Positions 18,760-28,311 of a DNA stretch of 64,000 nt are shown here, one piece after another. The position numbers and the translations under genes are program-made. Positions within the stretch are counted from its first letter, which is position 1, and every line of letters starts with the position of its first letter. This DNA is from Actinomycetota bacterium. Lineage in GTDB: Bacteria; Actinomycetota; Actinomycetes; Nanopelagicales; Nanopelagicaceae. The notes beneath the pieces were generated by a model. It searched no databases and was not told the DNA's origin. It was given only the letters and a program-made list of their open reading frames with translations. Location: NCBI GenBank assembly GCA_009700025.1, contig WLMW01000001.1:18915-82914 (forward strand). Direction: 5' to 3'.

Positions 18760-19638
18760 GTGAGTAAGCCGATCAATCGTGAATATGGGAGTCGTGAGAT
18801 CCCTAACTGGACCGTCGCCCCAGGTGGAGAGAATTTTGCTGATATCAAGTATCAGGTGGGCGATGGCATAGCCAAAATAACCATAAATCGTCCGGAAATT
18901 CACAATGCTTTTCGCCCACAAACAATTATTGAGTTAATCGAAGCTTTTTCACTTGCGCGAGACAATGAAGATGTTGGGGTGATAATCCTTACTGGCGAAG
19001 GAACAAACGCTTTCTGTTCCGGTGGGGACATTAGTGTTCGTGGAGATGATGGTTATTTAGGCGATGATAAGTTGTCTAAAAAAGGAATTGGTCGCTTAAA
19101 TGTTTTGGATTTACAAGTACAGATTCGCAGAACACCTAAACCTGTAGTCGCGATGGTTGCCGGATGGGCAATTGGCGGTGGACATGTATTACATGTTGTC
19201 TGTGATTTAACGATTGCTGCAGATAATGCAAAGTTTGGTCAAACTGGTCCAATGGTTGGATCTTTTGATGGTGGATATGGTGCTGGCTTATTAGCCGCAC
19301 ATGTTGGTCAGAAGAAAGCACGTGAGATTTGGTTTATGACCAGACAGTACGATGCACAGGAAGCACTTGCAATGGGATTGGTAAATACTGTTGTTCCGGT
19401 AAGTGAATTAGAAGCCGAAACTGTTTCATGGTGCCGCGAAATGCTGCGCAACTCTCCACTTGCGCTCCGTTTATTAAAATCAAGTTTAAATGCAGCTGAT
19501 GATGGTCTAGCTGGTGTCCAACAATTAGCTGGTGATGCAACGCTTTTGTTTTATATGAGTGAAGAAGGTCAAGAAGGGCGCGATGCATACAAAGAAAAGC
19601 GCACACCGGATTTCGAGAAATTCCCAAAGCGCCCTTAA
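18760..19638 (+). CDS. menB: 1,4-dihydroxy-2-naphthoyl-CoA synthase
   Basis: This 292-residue crotonase-fold enzyme cyclises o-succinylbenzoyl-CoA to 1,4-dihydroxy-2-naphthoyl-CoA. Crotonase features are [15 protein letters not shown], the oxyanion segment [11 protein letters not shown], and [20 protein letters not shown]. The MenB-specific [15 protein letters not shown] is also present. The GTG start at 18760 has GAGGAG only 2 bp upstream, which is too close for good initiation, so a start a few codons away is possible. MenC follows after 3 bp. Confidence 0.95.
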   Translation: MSKPINREYGSREIPNWTVAPGGENFADIKYQVGDGIAKITINRPEIHNAFRPQTIIELIEAFSLARDNEDVGVIILTGEGTNAFCSGGDISVRGDDGYLGDDKLSKKGIGRLNVLDLQVQIRRTPKPVVAMVAGWAIGGGHVLHVVCDLTIAADNAKFGQTGPMVGSFDGGYGAGLLAAHVGQKKAREIWFMTRQYDAQEALAMGLVNTVVPVSELEAETVSWCREMLRNSPLALRLLKSSLNAADDGLAGVQQLAGDATLLFYMSEEGQEGRDAYKEKRTPDFEKFPKRP

Positions 19639-19641
19639 AAG

Positions 19642-20613
19642 ATGCTTGATTCAATTCTAGGTTCACTCAAAGTAGTTACGCTTGCAACTAAGACTGATTT
19701 CCGGTCGGTTACATCTCGCGAAATTGCACTCTTTGAAGGACCAATGGGTTGGGGGGAGTTCTCACCATTTCTTGAATACAGTTATGAAGAATCCATCCCG
19801 TGGTTACTGAGCGGGATAGAAGCCGCTTTTGCGAGGATTCCAACATCTATAAGAAACGCGATTGAGGTCAATGCAACCATGCCGGCCATCAATAATCCAA
19901 TTGAAATCGCTGAAATTCTAGCCGCTTTTGCTGGAGCAAAAGTAATAAAGATTAAAGTCGGCGAGGATCTCACCTCAGATTTTGCACGCATTGCTTGTGT
20001 TCGCGAACTTCGTCCGGAAGCAAAGATACGTCTTGATGTGAATGGATTATGGAACGTAGATGAAGCGGAAGAATTTCTTAAACAAGTTGGAGACATTGAG
20101 TATGTTGAGCAACCATGCTCAACTATTGAAGAACTGCGTGAGCTTAAATTGCGCACCGGAGTAAAAATTGCAGGGGACGAGGTAATAAGAAAAGCTAAAG
20201 ATCCACTTTCTGTAGATCTTGCTGGTGCGATTGATGTACTTATGTTAAAGGTTGCACCATTAGGAGGAATTTCTCGCGCACTTGAGATAGCTAATCATCA
20301 TCAGCTACCTGTTGCGGTATCAAGTGCACTTGAAAGTGCGGTTGGAATTTCTCATGGTTTAAAACTTGCGGCAGCAGTGTCAAAGCTAGATTTTGCTTGT
20401 GGTCTAGGGACCGGCGCACTTCTTGCTGTAGATGTTGCCCACCTTCCAATAGTGAATGGATCAATAGAAGTAAAAGATGTAATTCCAGATTCAACAGCTT
20501 TAGCCAAATATGCTGTTTCAAACGAACGTCTAAACTGGTGGAGGAATAGAATTCGAAAAGTGTGGGAGGCTGGAGCACATTCGATTATTCAAGAGAAGGG
20601 GTGGAGCCTATGA
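19642..20613 (+). CDS. menC: o-Succinylbenzoate synthase
   Basis: This 323-residue enolase-superfamily enzyme dehydrates SHCHC to o-succinylbenzoate. The catalytic KxK is in KVIKIKVGE, the metal ligands are in IRLDVNGLW, EYVEQP and IAGDEV, and the second catalytic Lys lies in LMLKVAPLGG. It is distinct from the two enolase-superfamily paralogues in the accessory island. Its TGA overlaps the menD ATG (ATGA), coupling the two. Confidence 0.93.
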   Translation: MLDSILGSLKVVTLATKTDFRSVTSREIALFEGPMGWGEFSPFLEYSYEESIPWLLSGIEAAFARIPTSIRNAIEVNATMPAINNPIEIAEILAAFAGAKVIKIKVGEDLTSDFARIACVRELRPEAKIRLDVNGLWNVDEAEEFLKQVGDIEYVEQPCSTIEELRELKLRTGVKIAGDEVIRKAKDPLSVDLAGAIDVLMLKVAPLGGISRALEIANHHQLPVAVSSALESAVGISHGLKLAAAVSKLDFACGLGTGALLAVDVAHLPIVNGSIEVKDVIPDSTALAKYAVSNERLNWWRNRIRKVWEAGAHSIIQEKGWSL

Positions 20614-22184
20614 GTACAGCAACATCCCTAGCTAGAGTCATTGTTCGACAGATTATTGAAGCTGGAATTACTGATGTGGTGGTTTCTCCGGGATCGCGTA
20701 ATGCACCTCTTTCACTTGCATTTAACGCCGCTGAAAATCGTGGATTGATAAAGATGCATATACGTATTGATGAACGCACAGCTGCTTTTTTTGCTTTGGG
20801 TTTGACCAAATCCACAGGTCGCCCAGTACCAGTTGTTTGCACGAGTGGTACAGCGGTTGCGAATTATCATCCAGCAGTTTTAGAGGCCCATCACACCAAT
20901 GCACCATTGCTAGTTTTAACTGCAGATCGACCAGCCATGCTAAGGCGAACTGGTGCAAATCAAACTACGGAGCAGGCTCGAATCTTTGGAAAAGCAGTTC
21001 GATACTTTGCTGATATTGATGGCCCAGTTTTTCCCATGGATATACCGTTAGATAGCCTGCGCTCAGGTCCAGTTCATTTAAATCTACAATTTGATGAGCC
21101 CTTGTTACCTGATGATTCAAAGCAGTGGCTAGATGATATTTCAATAGCTCCAGTCTTATTTAAACCACGCAATAAGACCGCAACATTAAAAATTCAAGCC
21201 ACGCGCGGGGTGCTTGTCGTCGGTCATGATCGCGGTGGTTTAACTGTTACCGATGTTAGAAAATTTGCGAAAAAACTTAATTGGCCAATTATTGCAGAGG
21301 ATCCACTGTCCTTTCCAGATGCTATTGGGCATGCTTCAATCTTTCTTACATCACCCGCGGTACGCAGTATTTTCACTCCACAAGCCGTTGTAGTGATTGG
21401 CCGAACAACTCTCTCACGTTCTATCAATGCATTTATTGGCCTAGCTCCAGTTAAATTTGTTATTGATTCACGAATTGCAACGGTTGATAGTGATCGGCAG
21501 GCAGACAAACGCTTCACTGAAATACCAAATCTAGATTGTGCAATGGCATCTGATGATTGGATTGTACAATGGCAGAAATATTCACATCGTGCAACCAAAA
21601 TAATTAACGAAATAAATGGTTGGAATGAAGCTTCAATAGCCAAAGAGATTGCAGAATCAATTCCTGATGGCACCGCACTTTATGTCTCATCTTCTCGTCC
21701 CATTAGAGACTTTGAGGGTTTTGCAAAACCACGCACTGGGGTGACGACATATGCCAACCGTGGATTAGCTGGAATCGATGGCAACATCTCAACGGCGCTA
21801 GGAATTGCTTCAGGGCACTCTCAGACAATTGCTGTTTTAGGCGATTTATCTTTCCTCCACGACATCACGGGTTTGATTACTCGTGAAGAAATTAACTGCA
21901 GATTTATCGTTATTAATAATGACGGTGGAGGGATTTTTTCAACGTTGCCCCAGCGTGGAGTAGAGGGTTTTGAAAAGGTATTTGGAACTCCACATGGTTT
22001 AGATCCTGCGGTAATTGCGCAGTCATTTGGGGTGGATTCCTCAACTATTACTAATATCGAGGAGCTGAAACGAGCGGTAGCTTCCCCAATTAAAGGCATA
22101 TCTGTCGTTGTTGCAAAAACGCCATCACGAGAAGTAAATGCGGACTCTTTAAAATCAATTTACGAAAAAATGAGTTCTATCTAA
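20610..22184 (+). CDS. menD: SEPHCHC synthase (MenD)
   Basis: This 524-residue thiamine-diphosphate enzyme condenses 2-oxoglutarate with isochorismate, the first committed step to menaquinone. I start at ATG 20610, which overlaps the menC stop. The N-terminal PYR domain shows DVVVSPGSRNAPLSLA and IRIDERTAAFFALG. The C-terminal PP domain has the ThDP/Mg motif running from GDLSFLHDITG to INNDGGGIF. Length and motifs are normal. It converges on menF with a 4 bp overlap. Confidence 0.95.
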   Translation: MSTATSLARVIVRQIIEAGITDVVVSPGSRNAPLSLAFNAAENRGLIKMHIRIDERTAAFFALGLTKSTGRPVPVVCTSGTAVANYHPAVLEAHHTNAPLLVLTADRPAMLRRTGANQTTEQARIFGKAVRYFADIDGPVFPMDIPLDSLRSGPVHLNLQFDEPLLPDDSKQWLDDISIAPVLFKPRNKTATLKIQATRGVLVVGHDRGGLTVTDVRKFAKKLNWPIIAEDPLSFPDAIGHASIFLTSPAVRSIFTPQAVVVIGRTTLSRSINAFIGLAPVKFVIDSRIATVDSDRQADKRFTEIPNLDCAMASDDWIVQWQKYSHRATKIINEINGWNEASIAKEIAESIPDGTALYVSSSRPIRDFEGFAKPRTGVTTYANRGLAGIDGNISTALGIASGHSQTIAVLGDLSFLHDITGLITREEINCRFIVINNDGGGIFSTLPQRGVEGFEKVFGTPHGLDPAVIAQSFGVDSSTITNIEELKRAVASPIKGISVVVAKTPSREVNADSLKSIYEKMSSI

Positions 22185-23401
22185 GTAAGCGCGCTGCGCA
22201 TAGGAACGAGTTTGGCTTGGCTTTCGGCCAACTCTTTAATTGGATCTGAACCTGCAACAATTCCACATCCAGCAAATATTCTTATCGAATCTTCATTTAT
22301 TTGACCACATCTGAGGGCGATACCAAGTTCACCGTCTCCTGCTGCATCAATCCAACCAACAGGACCTGCATATCGTCCTCGCGAAAGTGATTCAATCTCA
22401 GAAATTAAATCTGCGGCTTTTTCACGTGGCGTTCCACAAACTGCTGCAGAGGGGTGGAGCTGTTCAAGAATTGTAAAAGCGTCAACGTGTGTTAACTTTT
22501 CAGCAAGCGCACCAGTTACATCTGTTGCTAGATGCATAACATTTGCTAAATGCAGAACAAATGGAGATTCGGGAACATTTGTTGAAGTACAGAACGGTTC
22601 GAGTGCGTCAGCGACCGAACGCACGGCATATTCATGTTCTTCTAAATCCTTTGAAGAACGCGCAAGAGATGCTGCAAGAGCTAAATCACGTTCATCGTTT
22701 CCTGTCTTGCTAATCGTGCCGGCTAAAACACGAGAAGTAACCATTTTTCGTGATAGCCGCAAAAGTAGTTCAGGTGTTGCACCAACTAAACCATCGACTG
22801 CAAAGCACCATGTAGATGGGTACTCGACTGAAAGTTTTCCAAGAATTGAGCGAACTTCGATTTTATGAGCAGATCGGCCGGTTAATTCTCGAGCCAGAAC
22901 TACTTTTTCAAGCTCGCCACTTTGTATTCGATTAACTGCCGTCGACACCCGAGACTTCCAAGCAGTATCTGCCGCATTATCGATATTCCAAACAATTGAG
23001 TTAGGAGTAAGAGCAGGTGGATTTTCGTTAAGGACGGGTTGCGGTGCAGAACCAATCCAAGTGATCCATGATTTCCCAGCTTTTTTCCCAACAATTACTT
23101 GGGGAATTATTAAAACTGACGCATCGTCGGGAGAAAATGAGAAAGAGGTAAACAAGATTGGCCCGGTTCCATTTCCATGAACTGAGTTGGTAATTGCGAA
23201 ACTCTCTAGCTGTGCAGACCACCACTTGCGCGCATCCTCAAAGCGATGTGGGCCGCTCACTGTTGTCGTTGCGTGAACACCCCAACCAACTATTCCTTCA
23301 CCAGCTCGAATCCATGAAACCAGATTTCCATCAGGTAACAGGTCTAGGAGCGGTAGGTGCTCACCAAGGTGTGTAGTTGTTACGGGGATAAGCGAAGGCA
23401 T
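22181..23401 (-). CDS. menF: Isochorismate synthase
   Basis: This 406-residue chorismate-utilising enzyme supplies isochorismate for MenD. The C-terminal catalytic part contains EKVVLARELTG, the PEL(L)LR segment in VGATPELLLRLS, HPSAAVCGTPREKA and GRYAGPVGWID, all hallmarks of the isochorismate/anthranilate synthase family. The siderophore-type isochorismate synthases are similar, but the surrounding men genes favour MenF. It is convergent with menD, so the cluster is arranged as two opposed transcripts. Confidence 0.92.
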   Translation of the reverse strand: MPSLIPVTTTHLGEHLPLLDLLPDGNLVSWIRAGEGIVGWGVHATTTVSGPHRFEDARKWWSAQLESFAITNSVHGNGTGPILFTSFSFSPDDASVLIIPQVIVGKKAGKSWITWIGSAPQPVLNENPPALTPNSIVWNIDNAADTAWKSRVSTAVNRIQSGELEKVVLARELTGRSAHKIEVRSILGKLSVEYPSTWCFAVDGLVGATPELLLRLSRKMVTSRVLAGTISKTGNDERDLALAASLARSSKDLEEHEYAVRSVADALEPFCTSTNVPESPFVLHLANVMHLATDVTGALAEKLTHVDAFTILEQLHPSAAVCGTPREKAADLISEIESLSRGRYAGPVGWIDAAGDGELGIALRCGQINEDSIRIFAGCGIVAGSDPIKELAESQAKLVPMRSALT

Positions 23402-23412
23402 TTGAAATCTAA

Positions 23413-23997
23413 TTATTTTTTCTTAGCATTTACTATGCGCCACAAAATTGGCAGAGATGTTCCAGCAATTGCAATCTTCAAAATTTCACCAATGATAAAT
23501 GGAGTGAAGCCAGCGTTAATAGACCATGCCCAATCTTTGCCAGTGAAATAGTGCAACCAAGAAACACCAAACAAGAAAATTATTGCGTTTGCAAATAGCA
23601 TTGCTGGAAGCGCAGTGAGAAATTTCTGATCTAGATGGCGCTTAGCTAAGATTCCTAAGAAGTAAGTCGCAACCATCATTCCAATTAAATAACCACCAGT
23701 TGCGCCAGTAATTTTTTCTAAACCGTGACTAGCACCTGCGAATACTGGTGCACCTGCGATTCCTGCGAGCAAATAAAATAGATAAGTTGCAACTCCCATC
23801 CCAGCTCCGTAGCTGGTTCCAATTAGAAGTACTCCAAGTGTTTGACCTGTAACAGGTACTGGCGAACCTGGAACCGGAATTGCAATTTGCGCTAATGCTG
23901 AAAGAAAAATCGCCCCGCCCACAATCAGTGAAGCGTTAGTCAGAGCAGAGCTCTTTGGCACGACGCTTGCTCGTAATGAATTAGCAGGAAATGTCAT
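23413..23997 (-). CDS. bioY: Biotin transporter BioY (ECF S-component)
   Basis: This 194-residue substrate-binding membrane component of an energy-coupling-factor transporter has six hydrophobic segments and the BioY signature IPVPGSPVPVTGQTLGVLL, followed by GAPVFAGASHG and TGGYLIGM. No bioM/bioN ATPase or T-component lies nearby, so it probably works alone or with a shared ECF module elsewhere. Its start is 58 bp from the divergent menG start. Confidence 0.92.
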   Translation of the reverse strand: MTFPANSLRASVVPKSSALTNASLIVGGAIFLSALAQIAIPVPGSPVPVTGQTLGVLLIGTSYGAGMGVATYLFYLLAGIAGAPVFAGASHGLEKITGATGGYLIGMMVATYFLGILAKRHLDQKFLTALPAMLFANAIIFLFGVSWLHYFTGKDWAWSINAGFTPFIIGEILKIAIAGTSLPILWRIVNAKKK

Positions 23998-24055
23998 GTG
24001 CTTCCTTTCGGCAGGTTAAGTTGTGGATGAGCCTACTTCACGAGAGAATCCCCTT

Positions 24056-24748
24056 ATGTCCCGCGCAAATCTCGGTAAAGATCCTGATGAAGTTGCCGCA
24101 ATGTTTGACGGTGTGGCTAAGCGTTATGACATTGTCAACGATCTCCTCTCACTTGGACGTACCAAGGCATGGCGTAGGGCGGCCACGAAGATAATCGCCC
24201 CGGCCCCTGGCATGAAGATCCTGGATTTAGCGGCAGGCCCGGGCTCATCCTCTGAGCCTCTCCACAAAGCTGGTGCTGCCGTCTTTTCAACCGATTTCTC
24301 TGAAGGCATGCTGGCTCAGGGCCGTAAATCCCGTCCCTACCTGAATTTCTCAAAGGCAGATGCCCTCAATCTCCCCTTTGATGCCGACAGTTTTGACGTC
24401 ACAACAATCTCTTTTGGCCTGCGGAACACGGTTGACTACCCAACTGCGCTCGCAGAAGCGCTTCGAGTGACGAAAAAAGGGGGTCGAATGGTGGTCGTAG
24501 AGTTCTCCCACCCCACATGGGCTCCTTTTCGAGGCCTATACATGGGCTATTTAATGCGAGCCCTGCCAGCAATTGCCCGAAAAACCGCATCCAACCCGGA
24601 TGCCTACGTGTATTTAGCTGAGTCCATTCGTGCTTGGCCCGATCAGGCTGGGTTAGCCGAGGCGATGAAGTTGGCGGGATGGATGTCAGTCTCCTGGAAA
24701 AATCTCACCTTTGGGGTTGTTGCAGTTCACAGCGGCATTAAGGGCTAG
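24056..24748 (+). CDS. menG: Demethylmenaquinone methyltransferase
   Basis: This 230-residue SAM-dependent methyltransferase of the UbiE/MenG family completes menaquinone. I use ATG 24056 (MSRANLGKDP) rather than the track start. Diagnostic segments are FDGVAKRYDIVNDLLSLG, the SAM-binding ILDLAAGPGSS, and TTISFGLRNTVDY. The 5' half is visibly richer in G and C than its neighbours (one 60 bp line counts 38 G/C). NuoA begins 40 bp downstream, so menG may share the Complex I transcript. Confidence 0.95.
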   Translation: MSRANLGKDPDEVAAMFDGVAKRYDIVNDLLSLGRTKAWRRAATKIIAPAPGMKILDLAAGPGSSSEPLHKAGAAVFSTDFSEGMLAQGRKSRPYLNFSKADALNLPFDADSFDVTTISFGLRNTVDYPTALAEALRVTKKGGRMVVVEFSHPTWAPFRGLYMGYLMRALPAIARKTASNPDAYVYLAESIRAWPDQAGLAEAMKLAGWMSVSWKNLTFGVVAVHSGIKG

Positions 24749-24788
24749 CGGTCATTGGCATAGGCCATCCGACCCTAAGATTTCACTC

Positions 24789-25160
24789 GTGATATCCACA
24801 TCAAATCCATACGTGCCAATTCTGGTGCTAGGGGCGATTGGTTTCGGCTTTGCCATATTCTCTGTCGCGGCAGGGGCGTTAGCGGGACCAGCTCGATACA
24901 ACCGGGCAAAGTTGGATGCTTATGAATGCGGAATCGAGCCATCACCGCAGGCAGCCGAAGGTGGACGTTTCCCAGTTAAATATTTTTTAACCGCAATGCT
25001 TTTCATTATCTTTGATATTGAAATCGTATTTCTTTATCCATGGGCAGTGACTTTTGATTTCTTAGGCATTTTTGGTTTGGTTGAAATGGCAATCTTTATC
25101 GGTACGGTCTTTGTTGCATATGCATACGTGTGGCGCCGCGGCGGATTGGAATGGGATTAA
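24789..25160 (+). CDS. nuoA: NADH-quinone oxidoreductase subunit A
   Basis: This 123-residue membrane subunit of Complex I is read from the GTG at 24789, because the track start lies inside menG. It has three hydrophobic helices. The family segment KLDAYECGIEPS follows the first helix, and FLTAMLFIIFDIEIVFLYPWA is the conserved second helix. It is the first gene of the nuoA-N run and lies 3 bp before nuoB. Confidence 0.93.
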   Translation: MISTSNPYVPILVLGAIGFGFAIFSVAAGALAGPARYNRAKLDAYECGIEPSPQAAEGGRFPVKYFLTAMLFIIFDIEIVFLYPWAVTFDFLGIFGLVEMAIFIGTVFVAYAYVWRRGGLEWD

Positions 25161-25163
25161 AGA

Positions 25164-25721
25164 ATGGGTCTAGAAGAGAAGATTCCAAGTGGTTTTCTTT
25201 TAACTACAGTTGAAAAACTTGCAGGCTACATGCGAAAGAACTCTCTGTGGCCGGCGACCTTTGGTCTTGCATGTTGCGCAATTGAAATGATGGCAGTCGG
25301 TTCTGCTGCAAAATATGATATCTCGCGTTTTGGAATGGAAGTTTTCCGCGCATCACCACGACAGGCTGATTTAATGATTGTCGCTGGTCGAGTTTCTAAC
25401 AAGATGGCTCCAGTTCTTCGCCAAATTTACGATCAAATGTCAGCACCTAAATGGGTTCTTGCGATGGGAGCCTGCGCTTCATCAGGTGGAATGTTTAATA
25501 ACTACGCAATTGTGCAAGGCGTTGATCACGTAGTTCCTGTTGATATTTACTTACCTGGATGCCCTCCACGTCCTGAAATGTTGATGGATGCAATTTTAAA
25601 ACTGCACGAAAAGATTAATGTTGAAAAATTGGGAGCTAACCGCGCACAGGTGATTAAAGAAGTTGAGCTCGCAGCCATGAACGCAAAGCCAACTCACGAA
25701 ATGAAGGGTCTGCTCGCATAA
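25164..25721 (+). CDS. nuoB: NADH-quinone oxidoreductase subunit B
   Basis: This 185-residue peripheral-arm subunit carries the N2 [4Fe-4S] cluster that hands electrons to quinone. The ligands are visible as the adjacent cysteines in [11 protein letters not shown], one in [11 protein letters not shown] and one in [10 protein letters not shown]. The nuoC start follows its stop directly. Confidence 0.97.
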   Translation: MGLEEKIPSGFLLTTVEKLAGYMRKNSLWPATFGLACCAIEMMAVGSAAKYDISRFGMEVFRASPRQADLMIVAGRVSNKMAPVLRQIYDQMSAPKWVLAMGACASSGGMFNNYAIVQGVDHVVPVDIYLPGCPPRPEMLMDAILKLHEKINVEKLGANRAQVIKEVELAAMNAKPTHEMKGLLA

Positions 25722-26351
25722 ATGACTGACTCAGGAATGTTTGGTGCACGTGGAACTGGAGATACCTCTGGCTACGGTGGCCTTGTGCGCACCGCGGCAT
25801 CCACTGGCTCATCAGAGCGCCCATTTGGCGGATATTTTGATGATGTTGCTGACGATTTAGAGCGTGCCTATCCTGCATTTTCACAAGCTATAGAGCGCAT
25901 TGTTGTCGACCGCGGCGAACTGACTTTGCATGTCAAGCGTGAAAAACTCGTTGAGGTTGCATTTGTTTTGCGAGATTCTCTAAAGTTTGAAATGTGTATG
26001 GGTGTTTCAGGGATTCATTATCCAGAAAACATCGGTTGTGAACTTGTTGCCGTTTATCCGCTTCTTTCAATGACTAATAACCGACGCATTCGTCTTGAAG
26101 TATGTGTCTCTGATTCAGATTCACATATTCCATCTTTAGTTGAGGTGTGGGCAGGAAACAACTGGCATGAACGTGAAACTTTTGACATGTTTGGAATTAT
26201 TTTTGACGGCCACCCAGGATTAACTCGAATTTTGATGCCAGATGATTGGCAAGGTCACCCACAACGCAAAGATTATGCACTAGGTGGAATTCCAGTTGAG
26301 TACAAAGGCGCAACTACTCCTCCACCAAATGATCGCCGGAGTTACAAATGA
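25722..26351 (+). CDS. nuoC: NADH-quinone oxidoreductase subunit C
   Basis: This 209-residue hydrophilic subunit carries the 30-kDa signature [20 protein letters not shown] followed by [17 protein letters not shown]. It packs against NuoD at the quinone site. The N-terminus (about 30 residues, Gly/Ser-rich) is less conserved, as is usual for actinobacterial NuoC. It overlaps nuoD by 4 bp (ATGA). Confidence 0.96.
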   Translation: MTDSGMFGARGTGDTSGYGGLVRTAASTGSSERPFGGYFDDVADDLERAYPAFSQAIERIVVDRGELTLHVKREKLVEVAFVLRDSLKFEMCMGVSGIHYPENIGCELVAVYPLLSMTNNRRIRLEVCVSDSDSHIPSLVEVWAGNNWHERETFDMFGIIFDGHPGLTRILMPDDWQGHPQRKDYALGGIPVEYKGATTPPPNDRRSYK

Positions 26352-27685
26352 CAACATTTGATCCATACGCACCATCTCGCGAAACAACTGAGGGCACGGT
26401 TTTCTCCGTTACTGGTGGAGATTGGGATTCGCTGGTCCAAGAAATTGGATCCACTAAAGAAGAGCGAGTTGTTGTCAACATGGGACCACAGCACCCTTCA
26501 ACACATGGCGTTCTTCGTTTGATTCTTGAGCTTGAAGGTGAAACCGTCACTGAAGTTCGTTGTGGAATCGGATATTTGCATACTGGAATTGAAAAGAACA
26601 TGGAGTTCCGCAATTGGACCCAGGGCACAACTTTTGTAACTCGCATGGATTACTTAGGTCCAATTTTCAATGAAACCGCATATTGCTTAGCGGTAGAAAA
26701 ACTTCTTGGTATCACTAATGATGTTCCAGAACGGGCAAGTGTTATTCGTGTGATGATGATGGAGCTCAATCGAATTTCATCACACATGGTCGCCCTCGGA
26801 ACCGGTGCTCTCGAACTTGGTGCAATTACTCCCATGTTCTTTGCATTCCGTGAGCGTGAAATTGTTTTAGATCTCTTTGAAATGATCTCTGGTTTACGCA
26901 TGAATATGGCCTATATCCGCCCAGGTGGAGTCCAACAAGATTTACCAGAAGGTGCGCTACCAAAGATTCGCCAGGCAGTTAAGCAGATGCGCAAAAACTT
27001 CAAGGACAACACTTCTTTGTTGGTTGGAAATTCAATTTGGTTAAAGCGAACCCAGGGAATTGGCTACTTAGATTTGGCTGGTGCAACAACTCTTGGAGTA
27101 ACCGGACCAGTACTCCGTGCTACTGGCCTGCCTTGGGATTTGCGGAAGGTGCAACCTTATTGTGGTTATGAAAACTACAACTTTGATGTCATTACCGCTG
27201 ATACATGCGATGTATATGGACGATTCTTAATTCGGATGAATGAATTAGAGCAGTCACTTCGCATCATTGAGCAAGCAGTTGACAAATTGGAAGCCCTAGA
27301 AGGTGCACCAGTGATGGTGGCAGATAAAAAAATTGCATGGCCAGCACAGTTAGCACTTGGTGGTGATGGACTTGGTAATTCACTTAACCATATCCGTGAA
27401 ATTATGGGTACATCAATGGAGTCATTGATTCATCACTTCAAGTTAGTTACTGAAGGTTTCTACGTTCCAGCTGGACAGGTTTATCAAGCAATCGAGTCTG
27501 CACGTGGAGAACTCGGTGCACATGTCGTGTCCGATGGCGGTACACGTCCTTACCGAATGCATTTTCGCGAACCATCTTTTAATAACTTGCAGGCGACATC
27601 TGCAATGAGTGAAGGCGGAATGATTGCCGACATTATTGGCGCAGTTGCTTCGATTGATCCTGTTATGGGAGGCGTTGACCGCTAA
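26348..27685 (+). CDS. nuoD: NADH-quinone oxidoreductase subunit D
   Basis: This 445-residue 49-kDa subunit, related to [NiFe]-hydrogenase large subunits, forms the quinone-binding cavity. [15 protein letters not shown] carries the quinone-site His. [33 protein letters not shown] and the C-terminal [18 protein letters not shown] are family hallmarks. A 35-residue N-terminal extension precedes the conserved core. The nuoE ATG overlaps its stop by one base. Confidence 0.97.
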   Translation: MTTFDPYAPSRETTEGTVFSVTGGDWDSLVQEIGSTKEERVVVNMGPQHPSTHGVLRLILELEGETVTEVRCGIGYLHTGIEKNMEFRNWTQGTTFVTRMDYLGPIFNETAYCLAVEKLLGITNDVPERASVIRVMMMELNRISSHMVALGTGALELGAITPMFFAFREREIVLDLFEMISGLRMNMAYIRPGGVQQDLPEGALPKIRQAVKQMRKNFKDNTSLLVGNSIWLKRTQGIGYLDLAGATTLGVTGPVLRATGLPWDLRKVQPYCGYENYNFDVITADTCDVYGRFLIRMNELEQSLRIIEQAVDKLEALEGAPVMVADKKIAWPAQLALGGDGLGNSLNHIREIMGTSMESLIHHFKLVTEGFYVPAGQVYQAIESARGELGAHVVSDGGTRPYRMHFREPSFNNLQATSAMSEGGMIADIIGAVASIDPVMGGVDR

Positions 27686-28311
27686 TGGCTTACTCACAAG
27701 AAGATCTTGCAACAATGGATTCAATTATCAAGCGATACCCTCGCTCTCGCTCAGCGATTATGCCGTTACTACACTTTGTTCAATCTCGCGTTGGTTTTGT
27801 TAATGGTGAAGGTATTGAATTAATTGCAAAACTTCTCTCGCTTGAGTCGGCAGAAGTATCTGCAGTTGCAACTTTTTATACACAGTACAAGCGTAGGTCC
27901 GTTGGTGAATATCATGTTGGCGTATGCACAAATACTTTATGCGCAGTAATGGGTGGCGACGCCATATTTGCAGGGCTAAAAGCGCACTTAGGTGTCGAAA
28001 ATGATGGTGTTACTGAAGATGGAAAAGTCTCCCTTGAACACATTGAATGTAATGCCGCTTGTGATTACGCACCAGTCGTCATGGCTAACTGGGAGTTCTA
28101 TGACAATCAAACTGTGGAATCAGCTAAAGATTTGGTTGATTCAATGCGCAGCGGAAATCCAAAGCCGCCAACACGTGGACCAAACTCTTTGGTTACATGG
28201 AAAGAAGCATCAGCGGTTCTTGCAGGAATCAATGATGGAAAAGCACACGAAGGTGTTCAAGCGGGCGAGCCAACACTTCTTGGTTTAAAGATTTCGAAAG
28301 AGGGCAAGTAA
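27685..28311 (+). CDS. nuoE: NADH-quinone oxidoreductase subunit E
   Basis: This 208-residue thioredoxin-fold subunit binds the N1a [2Fe-2S] cluster of the NADH-oxidising module. The ligands are in GVCTNTLCAVMGG (Cys-x4-Cys) and IECNAACDYAPV (Cys-x3-Cys). A C-terminal tail of about 50 residues follows the domain (PKPPTRGPNS onward), as in other actinobacteria. It overlaps nuoF by one base. Confidence 0.96.
   Translation: MAYSQEDLATMDSIIKRYPRSRSAIMPLLHFVQSRVGFVNGEGIELIAKLLSLESAEVSAVATFYTQYKRRSVGEYHVGVCTNTLCAVMGGDAIFAGLKAHLGVENDGVTEDGKVSLEHIECNAACDYAPVVMANWEFYDNQTVESAKDLVDSMRSGNPKPPTRGPNSLVTWKEASAVLAGINDGKAHEGVQAGEPTLLGLKISKEGK

Noticed and set aside
24749-24788. Possible promoter before nuoA (TTGGCA, 15 bp, TAAGAT)
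   Set aside because: The spacer is too short and the match weak; the nuo operon may instead be read from upstream of menG.
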